A stretch of DNA of 64,000 nucleotides, taken from Chamaecyparis obtusa. Taxonomy: Eukaryota; Streptophyta; Pinopsida; Cupressales; Cupressaceae. Position numbers and translations under genes: made by a program. The stretch spans positions 898,501 through 962,500 of the forward strand of contig BSBK01002928.1 in NCBI GenBank assembly GCA_027943335.1. The letters run 5' to 3'. Within the stretch, counting starts at the first letter, position 1; each line of letters begins with the position of its first letter. The notes under the pieces were generated by a model, which saw only the letters and a program-made list of their open reading frames with translations, was not told the DNA's origin and searched no databases. Below, piece after piece: positions 23,801 to 36,400 of this stretch.

Positions 23801-26800
23801 CTCTCCATTTGCGCATCAGCTTCATCAAGTGCTTGCATAAGGACTTCTACTTCTGTATTTTGGACACCAGCAAGCAAATCAGCAGTGTATTCCAAATACA
23901 AATACTTACAGGATTGATAAAACCTACTTAAACAGACAAAAGAAAATAAATAAAGATTCACCATGGCTCTTTGTCAGTGCAGCATCATGCAGGGATCTAA
24001 TTTCCTCTTGCATTTTCTCAATGGAAGTCTCCCGTGCCCTATATTCCTCTACACTAAGCTCCAAAGCTCGGCAATCATTCTGTAAAGTTTCTTCATTTTT
24101 CTCCAACTGACGAATTCTTTCTTTTTTCATATCCCTTTCACATGCAAGACTATTTGCAACAGATTCTATATTCTTTAATTGAATTTGCAGCTCCCCACAA
24201 GCCCTTGACTTTTCATGTTCCCTAGCTTCTGCTTCTTGCTGCAACTGTTGTATATTAGTGCTTAATTCATTCAACTGGCATTTGAATTTCTCAGCTTGAA
24301 CATTCACACAGTTATTGGCAGCCAGCATCAACTTTTCAGCTATCTCTGCACTATCTGTATCTGTAAAACCAACTTGATTTATGTTCTGTGTGATCTTAGA
24401 AAACCCTAATGCCGATCTGTGGTTGCTGAAGGGTGCACTTGACAACACCTCCGAATTTGACTTGCCTTCTACATCCTTAATCTCAACTCTCACACTTTGA
24501 AATCCTGCCATCACATTACTGATGGCATCAAAAAGGATGCCAATATTCCTGTGCAACGTAACAATCTCATGATCCTTTTCTTTAGTAAGATCCTCAAGCC
24601 TATCAACATTCATATTCAAGGTTTTAACTGATTCTGAAAGAATTGCAACTTCCTGCACTGCAAACTGCATCATTTGTAACATGCCTGTAGCTTTGTCATT
24701 AAAAGTGGCCGACTGTCCTTCAAATCTCTTTTTGAAAATCTCAATGCAATCAGTACAACCTTCCAATTCATGCCCCAGAAAACTTAACTGATCATTAGTC
24801 ATCTGTTTCTCACTTGTGCCAAGATGGTCTCTCACCTGCCATACGTGCTCATCATGATAAAATCCTGAAGTAGACTCACTTGGCAAATATTTTCCCTGGA
24901 TCCACATAGCAATTTAAAAGCAACATAAATACCAATACTGGAATATTAATAAACCAGTGTTTAAATATAATTTCTCTGTTAAAGCTTCGTATTTACATAC
25001 AAACCTTGTTATTAAAGAAGCTGCAAAAATAGATCAAACAAAGAAGTTATGAAAAAATGCATCCACATATATAGGAAGTGCTTAGACATAGATATTTAAT
25101 CTTGGTTTATGATATTTGATACATACACAGATTATGTTTGACTAAGTGAATGGAATCACCTGCTTACCTATTTACATAGATATTCGTATATAAATTTAAT
25201 CTATCAAATCATATTTCCATATGCCTATATTATTTTAGACAAGCTATTAAATTAAATGTATGTTCCGAATAATAGGATATGGTGTATTAAGCTAGCATGC
25301 ATTAGTTAGCCAAACAGCACTCATTCCTATAAGCATTTAAAATGTGAAACTTCAGTCTATTAAACTATCCAATAACCGTCCCTGTTTTCCTCATAAGACA
25401 CATACATGTTCCATTATTATTTATAAATGAAATGGTACCATTTTAGGCTCTTACATCTAATTTGATTAATGTCTAAAAGTTCATTTCTGTTTAAGGGCTG
25501 GATGTTGAGTACCAAATATTGGCAGATATTTGTATTCCCATACACAATAATCTTACAAATAAGAAAAGCAATGAATTCCAACTAAAACTACATGTGGAAG
25601 ATGAAATGGAGTAGAAAACCAGCAAATCGTTGATATCCAATTTCAAATGAGACACAGAACACCATAGAGCAAAAAACAATTTTCACAGAATTTCAAATAT
25701 AGAAAATATCAATAGGTGTAGAAAGATATTTTATTGGAAAGGATTTAATATACAGAAAACTTATTGGATGAAAAAACCTCATAAAGTGAGTGCCACTGCA
25801 ATAACTTTCTATAAATTAATCTCCTAAGAATGTTGGCCTCTATATTTGTGGAGCTTATAGGGGAAATCTATGGCAACCGGGTGCCAGTGCCTTAGTTCAA
25901 GATCTGAGTTACTGATCCAGGTACTGATTGGGGTTCAGGTTTGCCAATTTGATTCACAGATTCAGCCAACAAAATTGGGGGTTGGGCTCACTCTGGTTCG
26001 TCAGTATGGAAACATAAAAAGTAATAAATATATACATATTAAAAACTGAAAATCAAGAGGATTATGTCATATCCCCCTCATAATACGTTTAATCTGAGAT
26101 ACCGATGCGTCTGCAGGGCCTCCGGAGGCAGACGCGGATGCCTGTGGAGGCGGATCCGGGAGCGGATGCCCTGTGGATGCCACCCGGAAGCCACCACAGG
26201 CATCCGGATGCCTATGGTGGCTTCCAGGTGGCACCCACAGGGCATCCGGGCGCTTCCAGATGCATCCACAGGTAGATGCCCAGAAAAACCAAAAATTTTA
26301 ATGTTTTGCCACTTAAATTTTTAATAAAACATGTGCTAATAACATGTTTTTAACCTATTTTTTCTCCTAAACCCTAAAACGGCCCTAAAAGAGGTCATTC
26401 AACCATTCTTCATCCCATTTTGTTTGCAGCTAGACTCTCTTCTCATTTGCTCCCCATTTTGGCATTTTGAAGGCAAGCTGATTATTTTTGAAGAGGATCA
26501 TTCGTAGAGCAAGGGATAGCTTCCACAAAGGAGTTTTAAGCATTTCAGGTAAGCATTTGATCCCATTCTCAAGTTGTTTAATGAATTTCTTTGAGATTTT
26601 GATAAATTTTTAAATTGTTTCAAGTTTGTGAAGAAATTTTTGAAGTTTTTTCATTTATTTTTTTTAAAAGAAATAAAGAAACAAGTTTAGCTATCTATTT
26701 GTATCATTTTTTTGCACATGTATGCTTGATGTTCATAGTTTTTTTCTAAATTAAATTTATTTATTTTCTTATTATAGCAAGAAATTAGATTGTATTGTGC

Positions 26801-29800
26801 AAAAATGGCCACTACTGGTAGTCAAAGTTCAGTGGGAGGGCAAGGAGCCGATAATTTTAATATTGATGTAGGATCTCCTTTATGGAGACATACCACAAGA
26901 GTATCACAGGTTTCAGGAGGTGGCTCATATCTTTGGAAGTGTAATTATTGTCAAAGTAACAAAGGAAAACCATTCAGTAGCTCATATTCCCAGGTCAAAC
27001 TTCATTTTAATAGCTCATATTCCCGGGTCAAACTTCATTTTATGGACCCTGCTGGTAAAGGATTTGCAATGTGCAAAGGCACAAGTGGGAAGGGGATGTC
27101 TAATGCACAAATATCTTCATTTGTAAAAGAACAAGAAGCTGTTGATAATTTGGTTAAAAGATAAAAAAAAAAGTTTTTATCAACCTCTATCCGAAAATAA
27201 CAAAATGCAATTACCCACTGAACCAGTTGTATCCTCCAAACATCCATTCTTGCAAGTACCTATACCAAGAGAGGAAGAGGAAGAAGTAAAGGTTACCGCC
27301 CGCAAAAGAGGCCCTTTGGACACCGCATTTAAAATAGAGGCAAGAGAGCTTGTTGATGAGCCATTGTGCGTTGCCTCTATGCCAATGGTCTTCCTTTCAA
27401 CTTGGTAAGATCACCATATTGGAAGGAAATGGTGCGAACCATAATTAAAGCTCCAGCTGATTATGTAAGTCCCGGGTATGAAAAGGTGCGTACCACTCTA
27501 TTGCAAAAAGAGAGGACTTCTATAAAGAGAGCTCTTCAACCAATTAAAAATTCTTGGAAAACTTCGGGTATAACTATTGTGTCTGATGGATGGAAAGATA
27601 CAAAACATCAGCCATTGATTAATGTAATTGCAATGTCCCCCAAAAGGGCAATGTTTTTGAGAGTTGTTGATTGTGAAGGGTAGGTGAGGAGTCACAGTTC
27701 ATTTCTAAAATTCTCATTGAGGCCATAGAGATGGTGGGTAGTGAAAATGTGGTCCAGGTGGTTACAGACAATGCCAAAAATTGTATGGGTGCAGGTGCTT
27801 TGATTGAGGGTCGGTATGACCATATTTTTTGGACACCATGCACTATACACTCCCTTAAATTGATCATGCAACAAATTGGCACTCAAATAGATTGGGTGAA
27901 GCAAATTTACCAAGAGGGGGAGGAAATACAAATGTTTGTGACAAACCACTACATGTCACAATCCATATTTAATTCATTCTCCAAATTGGAGCTGCTAAAG
28001 GTAAATTGTAATTAGTAAATTTCATTTATTTATTTAATTTGAATAAATTTTATGTTCATGTTCAATTATCAAATTTTATATAACTTTATCTTTGCTCAAT
28101 AGTTATTGACATAAATTGACATATTGTTAACTTTCTTAGGTTGTCAAGACCCGTTTTGCATCTCATACTATTGTTATGAGACAACTTGTCAAGGTGCAAG
28201 CGTCATTAAGCCAAATGGTTATTTCTAACCAATGGGGTATATGGAAGGCTTCAAATTCAAAAGGAGCCCAAAAGGTCAAGGCTTTGGTCTTGGATGACAG
28301 TTGGTGGGCTCGTGTGCAATTTGCATTGGATTTCACCGAGCCTATCATGACTATGCTCCGCTTTGCCGATACAGATACACCTTGCTTGGGGGGTTGAGAA
28401 GGTAAAAGTTTTCATACAACAGCATGAGAATGACCCCACAGAATGTGAAGCCTTATGCAATAAGGTGGAAGCAATCATTCATCATCATTGGGAGAAGACG
28501 ACTACCCCATTGCACCTCCTTGCATATGCCTTATCTCCGAGGTACTATAGTGAGAAAGTACTTGGTATGCCAGATAGAGATGCACCATATGCAGATGAAG
28601 AAGTTGCTAATGGGTGCTACAAAGCTTTTACAAGACTCTTCCCAAATGAGGAAATGCACGACATAGTGAGGCTAGAATTTGGTGTATTTGCTTCGAGTTT
28701 AAAAATGTCTCCATTTGCAATAAAGGACCAATATAAAATGGGAGCTATCACATGGTGGTACATGTATGGTCAACCATACAAGCATCTACAACGTCGTGCA
28801 ATCAAGATCCTCTCACAAATTTGTTTTTTTGGTTTACCATTTGTATTCTACAATTTAGTGTTTAACATTCTTTAATTTGTTTTTCATTTGTATCTGTATG
28901 TTTAATTTTGTGAACACTATCCAAGTTGCAAGTTCTTCTGCTGTTGAACGGAATTGGAATACATACTCCTATATCCATTCAGTGAAGCGCAACCGGTTGG
29001 GCTCAAAGAAAGTTGAGGACTTGGTTTACATTCATACCAACTTGCGTTATTTGTCGCGTAACAAGAATGAATACAAGGGTCAACCAAGCTTTGGAATGTA
29101 GCCCCTGAGTGTGCAAACTTGGATGCAATGCTTCATGATCTTATTACAATCACTGATGATGGTGATGATACCGTGACACATGGTGCATCTAGCACAAGTG
29201 GAACCGTTCTTGGTTCAAATGATCTTGAACTTGCAGCAATTGGAGATGATGAGAATGTGGATTTTCTTGAGAATCTTTATGATTCTGAATCTGATTAGTG
29301 AATCTTGAGTCTTGAATGATGAACAATGAAATTTGAATCATGAACTAAGTTTTGATTTTGTAGTTCAAATTGCATTGGAATCTTGAGCATGAGTAATTAG
29401 TTATTGAACTTCTTTCCATTTGAATATTTGTGTCTATAAAGTTTTAAGTTGAAGTTGAACCATCAAATATGAAATATCTTGAATCTTGATCAATGGTGAT
29501 TGGTGAAGTATCATTATTCTAATTCAGAAATTCATACTATCAAATGATTTATTTTGTATAGTTTTTGCACTTCTTTGCATATATCATATTATATATATAT
29601 ACACGCATCCAAACGCATTCGCATCCCCTAAAAAAAATTTGCGCATCTGCATCCGAATCGGTAACTTAGCATTTAATTGATTAATATTTGATTGATGATG
29701 AATATTTAATTGATGACTAATATTGACATACTAACCAGATTAATTGATTAATACCAGCTAATATGTTTTTTTTACATATTTAATATATTTTATTGATCAT

Positions 29801-30292
29801 TAAGCAATTGATTGAAATAGAAATTAAATATAATAGATTGATTAATATTTAACATTAATTAAATGATGATTACATATTTCCTATAAGTAAGAACATCGCA
29901 GCTTTTGTATGAAGCAGTGTTTAGAGAAAGGGTGTGAATTAGTGGAGAGGGAGTCTCCACAAGAAAGGACATGTCCCTTCCCCAACCCAAGGGCAATATA
30001 AATATGTTAATGTTTAACCCAAACAAGGCATTGAAGGAAATATAACAGCAATCAGACGGCTAAGTCAGGGGTGGAGAGAGAGTCTCCACAGGGAAGGATG
30101 TGTCCCTTCCCCAACCTAAGGGGAATATAAATATGCTAATGTCTACCCCAAACAAGGCATCGAAGGAACTATATCAGCAATCAAATGGCTAAGGCAGGGC
30201 TGAAGATAACACAGTCAAGGAAACAGAGGGACAAAGGTAAGTATTATTTGTTTATTTCTGAACAGAGTTATAGGATATTCATATTTGCTGTT

Positions 30293-30341
<49 letters not shown>

Positions 30342-30423
30342 ATAGCACAGTATTAAAATAATTCATTCGATCTGATATAAAATGCATACATATTAATATG
30401 TGCCTGCACACTAGTCAAATGGA

Positions 30424-30458
<35 letters not shown>

Positions 30459-33400
30459 CACACACACACACACAGAGAGATAAGATAAATCTGGAAGATA
30501 TATAAAAACAGTGGACTTGGTATTATATATGGGTATTCATAAAATACAGAAAGAACAAGTAATTCACATACTGTATTCAGATCTACAGTAATTAGATGAA
30601 TATATTTGCAATCCACACTTGAATGATGTAAAAGTATATTTATTAAACAGACATAACCCATTTAAAATGATCAACTTTATGGGAAGGGAGGAAAAGGGCA
30701 ATATGGGAGAACGGTGAGGCCTCACTAGGTACACCGCCTCATAAAATATGAGGCTAAGAGGGACAAGAGATTCCGCTCTTGGGCCTAGGGTTGAGTTAGG
30801 ACACCCTATTGCAGTCTTTACCCCAACCCATATGGTAGGTTTTATATGATAGTTAAAAGACCTTGGCCATGGTGAAGGGAATAAGATAGAATGATGAAGG
30901 AGAACAGCATAATGATTCTGCTAGGTACGCCAACCCCATAAGGTATGGGGCCAAGGGGTACAGAGTATCTGCCCTTAGGCCTAGGGCTGTGACAAAAAGG
31001 GCACGTCATCATATCTTCTTATTCATCCCTCACTATGGTTATGGCCCATGAAAGTTGAATACTACAAATGTTCCCTTACCATATGCCCAAGTATATGATA
31101 GATCTGAATATTTTTTATTTACAAGCTACTAACAATTTAATTAAGTCTTGTATACATATATATATCTGCACTTATTTAATGGTTGCAGGATTTATATTCA
31201 AGCATAATGAAAGGGAGTTCCTACTTGGTAAGATAACCTTCTAATCCTAGCTCTTGCAATTGTGTTTGTAGAATCTAAACTAGGGCACATTCTAGAAGGG
31301 ACATTACAGATTAGACAAATATACATATTTTTAATATACAATAATATTTATAATCCTTATACAATGTTAATAAAGTTCATTTATAATATAATAATAAAAA
31401 ACAACAGAAGTTAATAATATTATATATTATTTTTTAATAATCAACATATTAGCTATTAACAATACGGGAGAATGGTGAGGCCTCACTAGGTACACCACCT
31501 CTTAAAATATGAGGCTAAGAGGAACAAAAAATTCCGCTCTTGGGCCTAGGGTTGAGTTAGGACACCCTATTGTAATCTTTACCCCAAACCATATTGATGA
31601 AGGGTGCTTCCCTTAATACCACAAACACATAACAGAAACAGAGAAACAACAACAATTTGCAAGAACAGAAAATGGGCTTCTTATTATCTCCACAAGTGTG
31701 GAATTACAAATTTCAGAATTACAATATGCAAAGCCACATGGGCATTCTCCTTACAATATTCTATAGGACAAAGCCTCGAATCATTACCCAGATCTACCCA
31801 AAACTGCCCTAGACAACACTACAAGTCTTCTTTATATAGGCATTTTCCATCGCCCGAGAAGGTTCAAGAAATTTAGCCCTTAGGACCGACCAACCTTAGA
31901 ATCATTTTATTTTTCAATTTATTACATCAAAGTCAGCTCAAAATAACTTTTGAAACCCAAACAGAAATTTTGAAGGAAAATTATTTTCCGCCATTTCAAG
32001 TGGCCCGACTTCTGGAGACCATAAGTCATCACCAGTTGACCCGATTGACTATTATGACCCCATTTCGGAAAGGCCACAAAGCACTCTACAAACCTAACTT
32101 GCACAAGCGCCTGTCACCCAAATTTTCGACCTCATCCGGGGCCTCTAAAGCCTTCAAAACTGAATTCAAAGTTTCTGTACCCTGCTGCCAATACCGAAAA
32201 TCTTCAATATCTTCAAAACTAGACCTGATCTAGCCATGAAACTTTACTGGCAGACTGATATGACTGAAATGAACCTCCACATGTAAAATCAGAACATTCC
32301 GAGATCGTATGGCCAACTTACTAAAAATAGCAAGTTTCCATAAATAGCAGCTCTGCACAAGATAGCCCTTATTGAATACAAAAACAGAAATATTTTTGGG
32401 TGATGCAAGATTGCTCTTACACCCAGGATGCTCCTGCATCACATATGGTAGGCTTTATATCATAGTTAAAAGACCTTGGCCATGGTGAAGGGAATAAGAT
32501 AGAATGATGAAGGAGAACGGCATAATGATTCTACTAGGTACGCCAACCCCATAACGTATGGGGCCAAGAGGGACAGAGTATCTGCCCTTGGGCCTAGGGC
32601 TGTGATAAAAAAGGGCATGTCATCATATCTTCTTATTCATCCCTCACTATGGTTATGGCCCATGAAAGTTGAAATGCTACAAATGTTCCCTTACCATATG
32701 CCTAAGTATATGATAGATCTGCGTGTTTTTTATTTACAAGCTTCTAACAATTTAATTAAGTCTTGTATACAATTATATATCTGCACTTATTTCATGGTTG
32801 CAGGATTTATATTCAAGCATAATGAAAAGGATTTCCTACTTGGTAAGATAACTTTCTAACCCTAGCTCTTGCAATTGTGTTTGTAGAATCTTAACTAGGG
32901 CGCATTCTAGAAGGGACATTACAGATTAGACAAATATACATATTTTTAATATACAATAATATTTATAATCCTTATACAATATTAATTAAGTTTATATATA
33001 ATATAATAATAAAATAACAAAGGAAGTTAATAATATTATATATTATTAATTTTAATAATCAACATATATAACTATTAAATTGTTTATTATTAATAATAAT
33101 TACTACTAGTATTTAACTTATTCAAGATACCTAATCTTTAACCATATACATTCCTATCAAATACCTATAGTTTTCTAGCTAGGCACCTAGGGTATTCCGT
33201 GGTTGTATGTTCAACTATAGTATACATTTTTTTTACAAACACTTCAATATTTCTAGACCCACAAAAATAGAAAGACAAAAAGTGAGAAGCAGACAAACAT
33301 AAATAAGGAAAAGAGATTTTTCAAATATTTTAAAAGCAATTCACAAAGGAAAAGTGGCAGATTCATTGCAGCAGCAGTGTAAAACATCAAGAAATTCGTG

Positions 33401-36400
33401 ATAGGTTCACCTAGGCTAATCACTAACAAAACAATGGTGCAAGATAAAGCAAGTAATAAGAGAATACCTCCTCACGCAGTTTTATTAACTGGCCAGTCAT
33501 CTTTGAACCTTTTGAACTTGCAAGTGGACTCAAGATCTTCTGCAAGGCATCCTCCAGATTTCTTAAAAGTTCCAGCTTCTTGAAAAAATCATTAGCCATC
33601 AGGTGCAGCAAATACTCATGTTCTTTCCGCAAATGTTCAAGTTCAGTACCTAAATTTATTAGGGCAGAATTCTGAATATTAGCTCTGCCTAATTCCTCAT
33701 TCATGTTTTCTGCATGAGCAGCTAGAGCATGTTCAAGATGAAGTATAGCATCATTCTTTGCAGCTTCAGCTGCATTCTTTTCTATCTTCAACTTGGAGAC
33801 TTCACTTTGTGCATTTGTTAATTCATCCTCTAGACTCTCCATTCTTTCGTTGACTTCATCCAACTCTGCAGCCAGTAATTCTGCTGCTTTTCTCAATCTC
33901 TGAACTTCTTGTTCAGCAGACACTACCTTAAGTTCTAATTCTTGAGATTTCTTTATGAGCCATTCAATCTCCTCCACTGGGTCACTGAATTCAGTTTCAT
34001 GAGTAGCACCTAAAACAGTCATTATTCTTTGCAGCAGTACTTTTTGTTCATGCAAAGATTCTTCTAGTTCTGTGTTATAGTTCCTCAAAGAAATTGCTTC
34101 TGATTCCTGTAACTTGAAATTGTCGAGTTTACTTGAGAGATCTCTAATTTGGAATTCACACTCATTAATCATGGATTCACGCCCCTGAAGCTCAATTTTT
34201 AACTGTTCAAGTTCTGTTAGTTTTTCATCCAAGGTCTGCTTCAAGCTGTCACGTTGTTGAACTACACCCTTGCCTTTTTTCACTGCAATGCTCAGTTTAT
34301 CCTTGGTTGATGACAGTTTCTGCTCTGAATGCTCAAGCTGTATTTGCTGTGCATCTCTTTGGTTCTTCAAGGCCTCTTCTTCTCTTGAAAATACTCTACA
34401 TTTTTCGAGGAGATCATCTAGCTCACTCTTATACAATGCCACTGTTGATGTAGCTTCTTCTAGCTTCCTACCCATTTCCAATACTTCTTGTTCTTTTTCA
34501 TCTAATGCCTCCTGAAGAGTCAAGACCTCTGCTGCATTGGATGCCAGAACATCTGTTTGTGAAGGCTCCTCCTGATTAGTCAGCTTATGCATCTCTACTA
34601 ATTCAGAGAGAGTCTTGACCTTGTGTATGAGATTCAATAGACATCCATCCAAGCGTTCACTGCTGGAACTGCAAGGAAGATCATTAATATCTTCACTCTG
34701 CATTGCTTCTTCAATCATATCTATTAATCTGTTCAGCATACCTTCTGTGTCAGCTTTGGCAGTTTTCATTGTAGATTCTTGCTCAGCAAACATAGCCTGT
34801 AACTCAGCAAGATTGGTGTATAATGTTTCCCTTTCAGATGTATCCTTAGCTGCTTGCTCCATCAGACATTCATTTTTGCCTGTAAGCTCCTCAATGGTTT
34901 TCAAAAGAAGTTCCTTCTCCTGTTTTACCGTTGAAAGGTGTGTCTCAAGAATAAATGTATTCCTCTGTGATTCATCAAGCTCAATGGAAAGCAAATCAGC
35001 AGCACTTTGAACATTTCCAATCTGAAGTTGGGCACTAGCTACATCCTCTTGAGCCTGATTCAAAGCTCTAACAAGCCACTCAATTCGATCCTCTGGTTCC
35101 ATTGATCTTACTGAAAGGGGCATCTGGGCATTATCCAACACCTCCTCCCACCGCTGAATAAGTTGATTCCTTTCCAAGAGAGATTGCTCCAACATATCAG
35201 ACTGCTCAGCCAGATTTAAGTACTTGTGCTGGAGTTCTTCATGTCTCCTCCTCAAGTCTTCAATCACTTCATTTTGACTCGAGTTGAAAGTGTCTAACAG
35301 TGAATGTGATGACTGAAAACCCATGTCACCTCTATCATCCCTTTCAGACATTTCCTGATCCAAACTTCTAGAAAGAGGAGCATTTTCAATAGAACATGAT
35401 CTTACCAGCCACTCTATTTTCTCAGTGATTTCCTTATAGTGAAATTCCTCTGGCAAATTCAGTTCCTCGAGAATTTCTTCTATTTTCTGAAGAACGGAAT
35501 CCTTCTGTAGAAATGATTCCCGAAGAGCAGTTGCTGAATTTCGGATATATGCCAATTCTGATTCTAAAGCCTCAACACGTTCACCAGCCTCTCCATATGA
35601 TTTAAGCTTTGTCTCAACCTCCTGCAATGCAGCATTTTTAAACTGCAATTCATGCCAACACCTTTCCAATTCATCTGACTTCTCGGCCAAAGATTGTTTA
35701 AGTGCATCACGTTGCTGAACCAAGCCTTTACCTTTAGATACAGCCATGCTAAGCTTCTCTCTCACAGATGATAATTTTTGCTCTGTCTGCTCAAGATCCA
35801 GTAGTCGCTTATTCCTATCCAAACTCGCTGACTTAAGATCCTCTTCTGTTTTAGGGAGTAACTCTTTAAGAGTTTTTATCTCTTCTTCCTGTTGAGATTT
35901 TGCTGACTCAATTTCATTGATTTTCTCCTGTAGCTGAGTCAGTTCCACCTCCTTGCACCTGAAAGCTGCTTTCATTGCAACATCCAGAGGCATTTTCATT
36001 ATATCCCTCATATCGCTATCAGATTGTGGGACCAACTCTTCTAGGCATCTCTTATATAAATTTTGTTGTTCAACAGAAGTCTTGTACTTTTCAATAAGCA
36101 AAAAAAGATGAGATTCCAGATGATAAATTTGTTGCATGTTTGGATCAGTTACTATGACTTCATCTTGAATGAGCTCATCAACAACAGAAATAAACTTTTC
36201 CGATATTGAATTCAAATGCCCATTCAATCGGTTGTGCACCTCTGAGATAGTTTTCAATGCTTCTTCCTGTTCTGTCAATTCTCTTTTAACAGTAACCAAC
36301 TCACAAGATAAAGCATCTTTCTCTGCAGAAAGGTGAGATACCTGAGAGACCATATGCGCACATCTCTCCTCAATTGCTGCACACTTAATGCAGTTCTCAT

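Larger units (their letters stand above)
25907..29665 (+). mobile_element. hAT-family DNA transposon, decayed
   Basis: A hAT transposase relic lies at 26790-29298. Candidate ends: AGTTACTGATCCAG at 25907 and, at 29665 read backwards, AGTTACCGATTCGG, 11 of 14 matching and properly inverted. A second, inner candidate pair is TACCGATGCG at 26099 and the same right end. No 8-bp target duplication could be confirmed, so the outer limits are tentative. It lies antisense to the host gene. Confidence 0.7.
30698..31458. repeat. 761-bp tandem duplication, copy A
   Basis: Matches copy B (31459-33072 without its inserted LTR) at a spacing of 761 bp. Contains two hairpin-rich units near its start and an AT-rich second half. 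No coding frame of note; no link to a known element was recognised. Confidence 0.85.
24896..33467 (-). other. intron 3 (8572 bp), transposon-filled
   Basis: Bounded by GTATTC at the right (minus-strand donor) and GGATCCAG at the left (acceptor). It contains a hAT transposon, two tandem duplications, a solo LTR and several microsatellites, all described separately. Bases 24900-25900 hold nothing recognisable. Confidence 0.85.

Noticed and set aside
23853..23964. Extension of exon 5 to a start at 23964 as a separate gene
   Set aside because: The sequence between is an intron: GTGAAT donor and ACAG acceptor restore the coiled-coil frame from exon 4.
26064..26324. Frames of 86 and 63 codons on opposite strands in the GC-rich patch
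   Set aside because: Both arise from the inverted repeat; they mirror each other and lack a domain.
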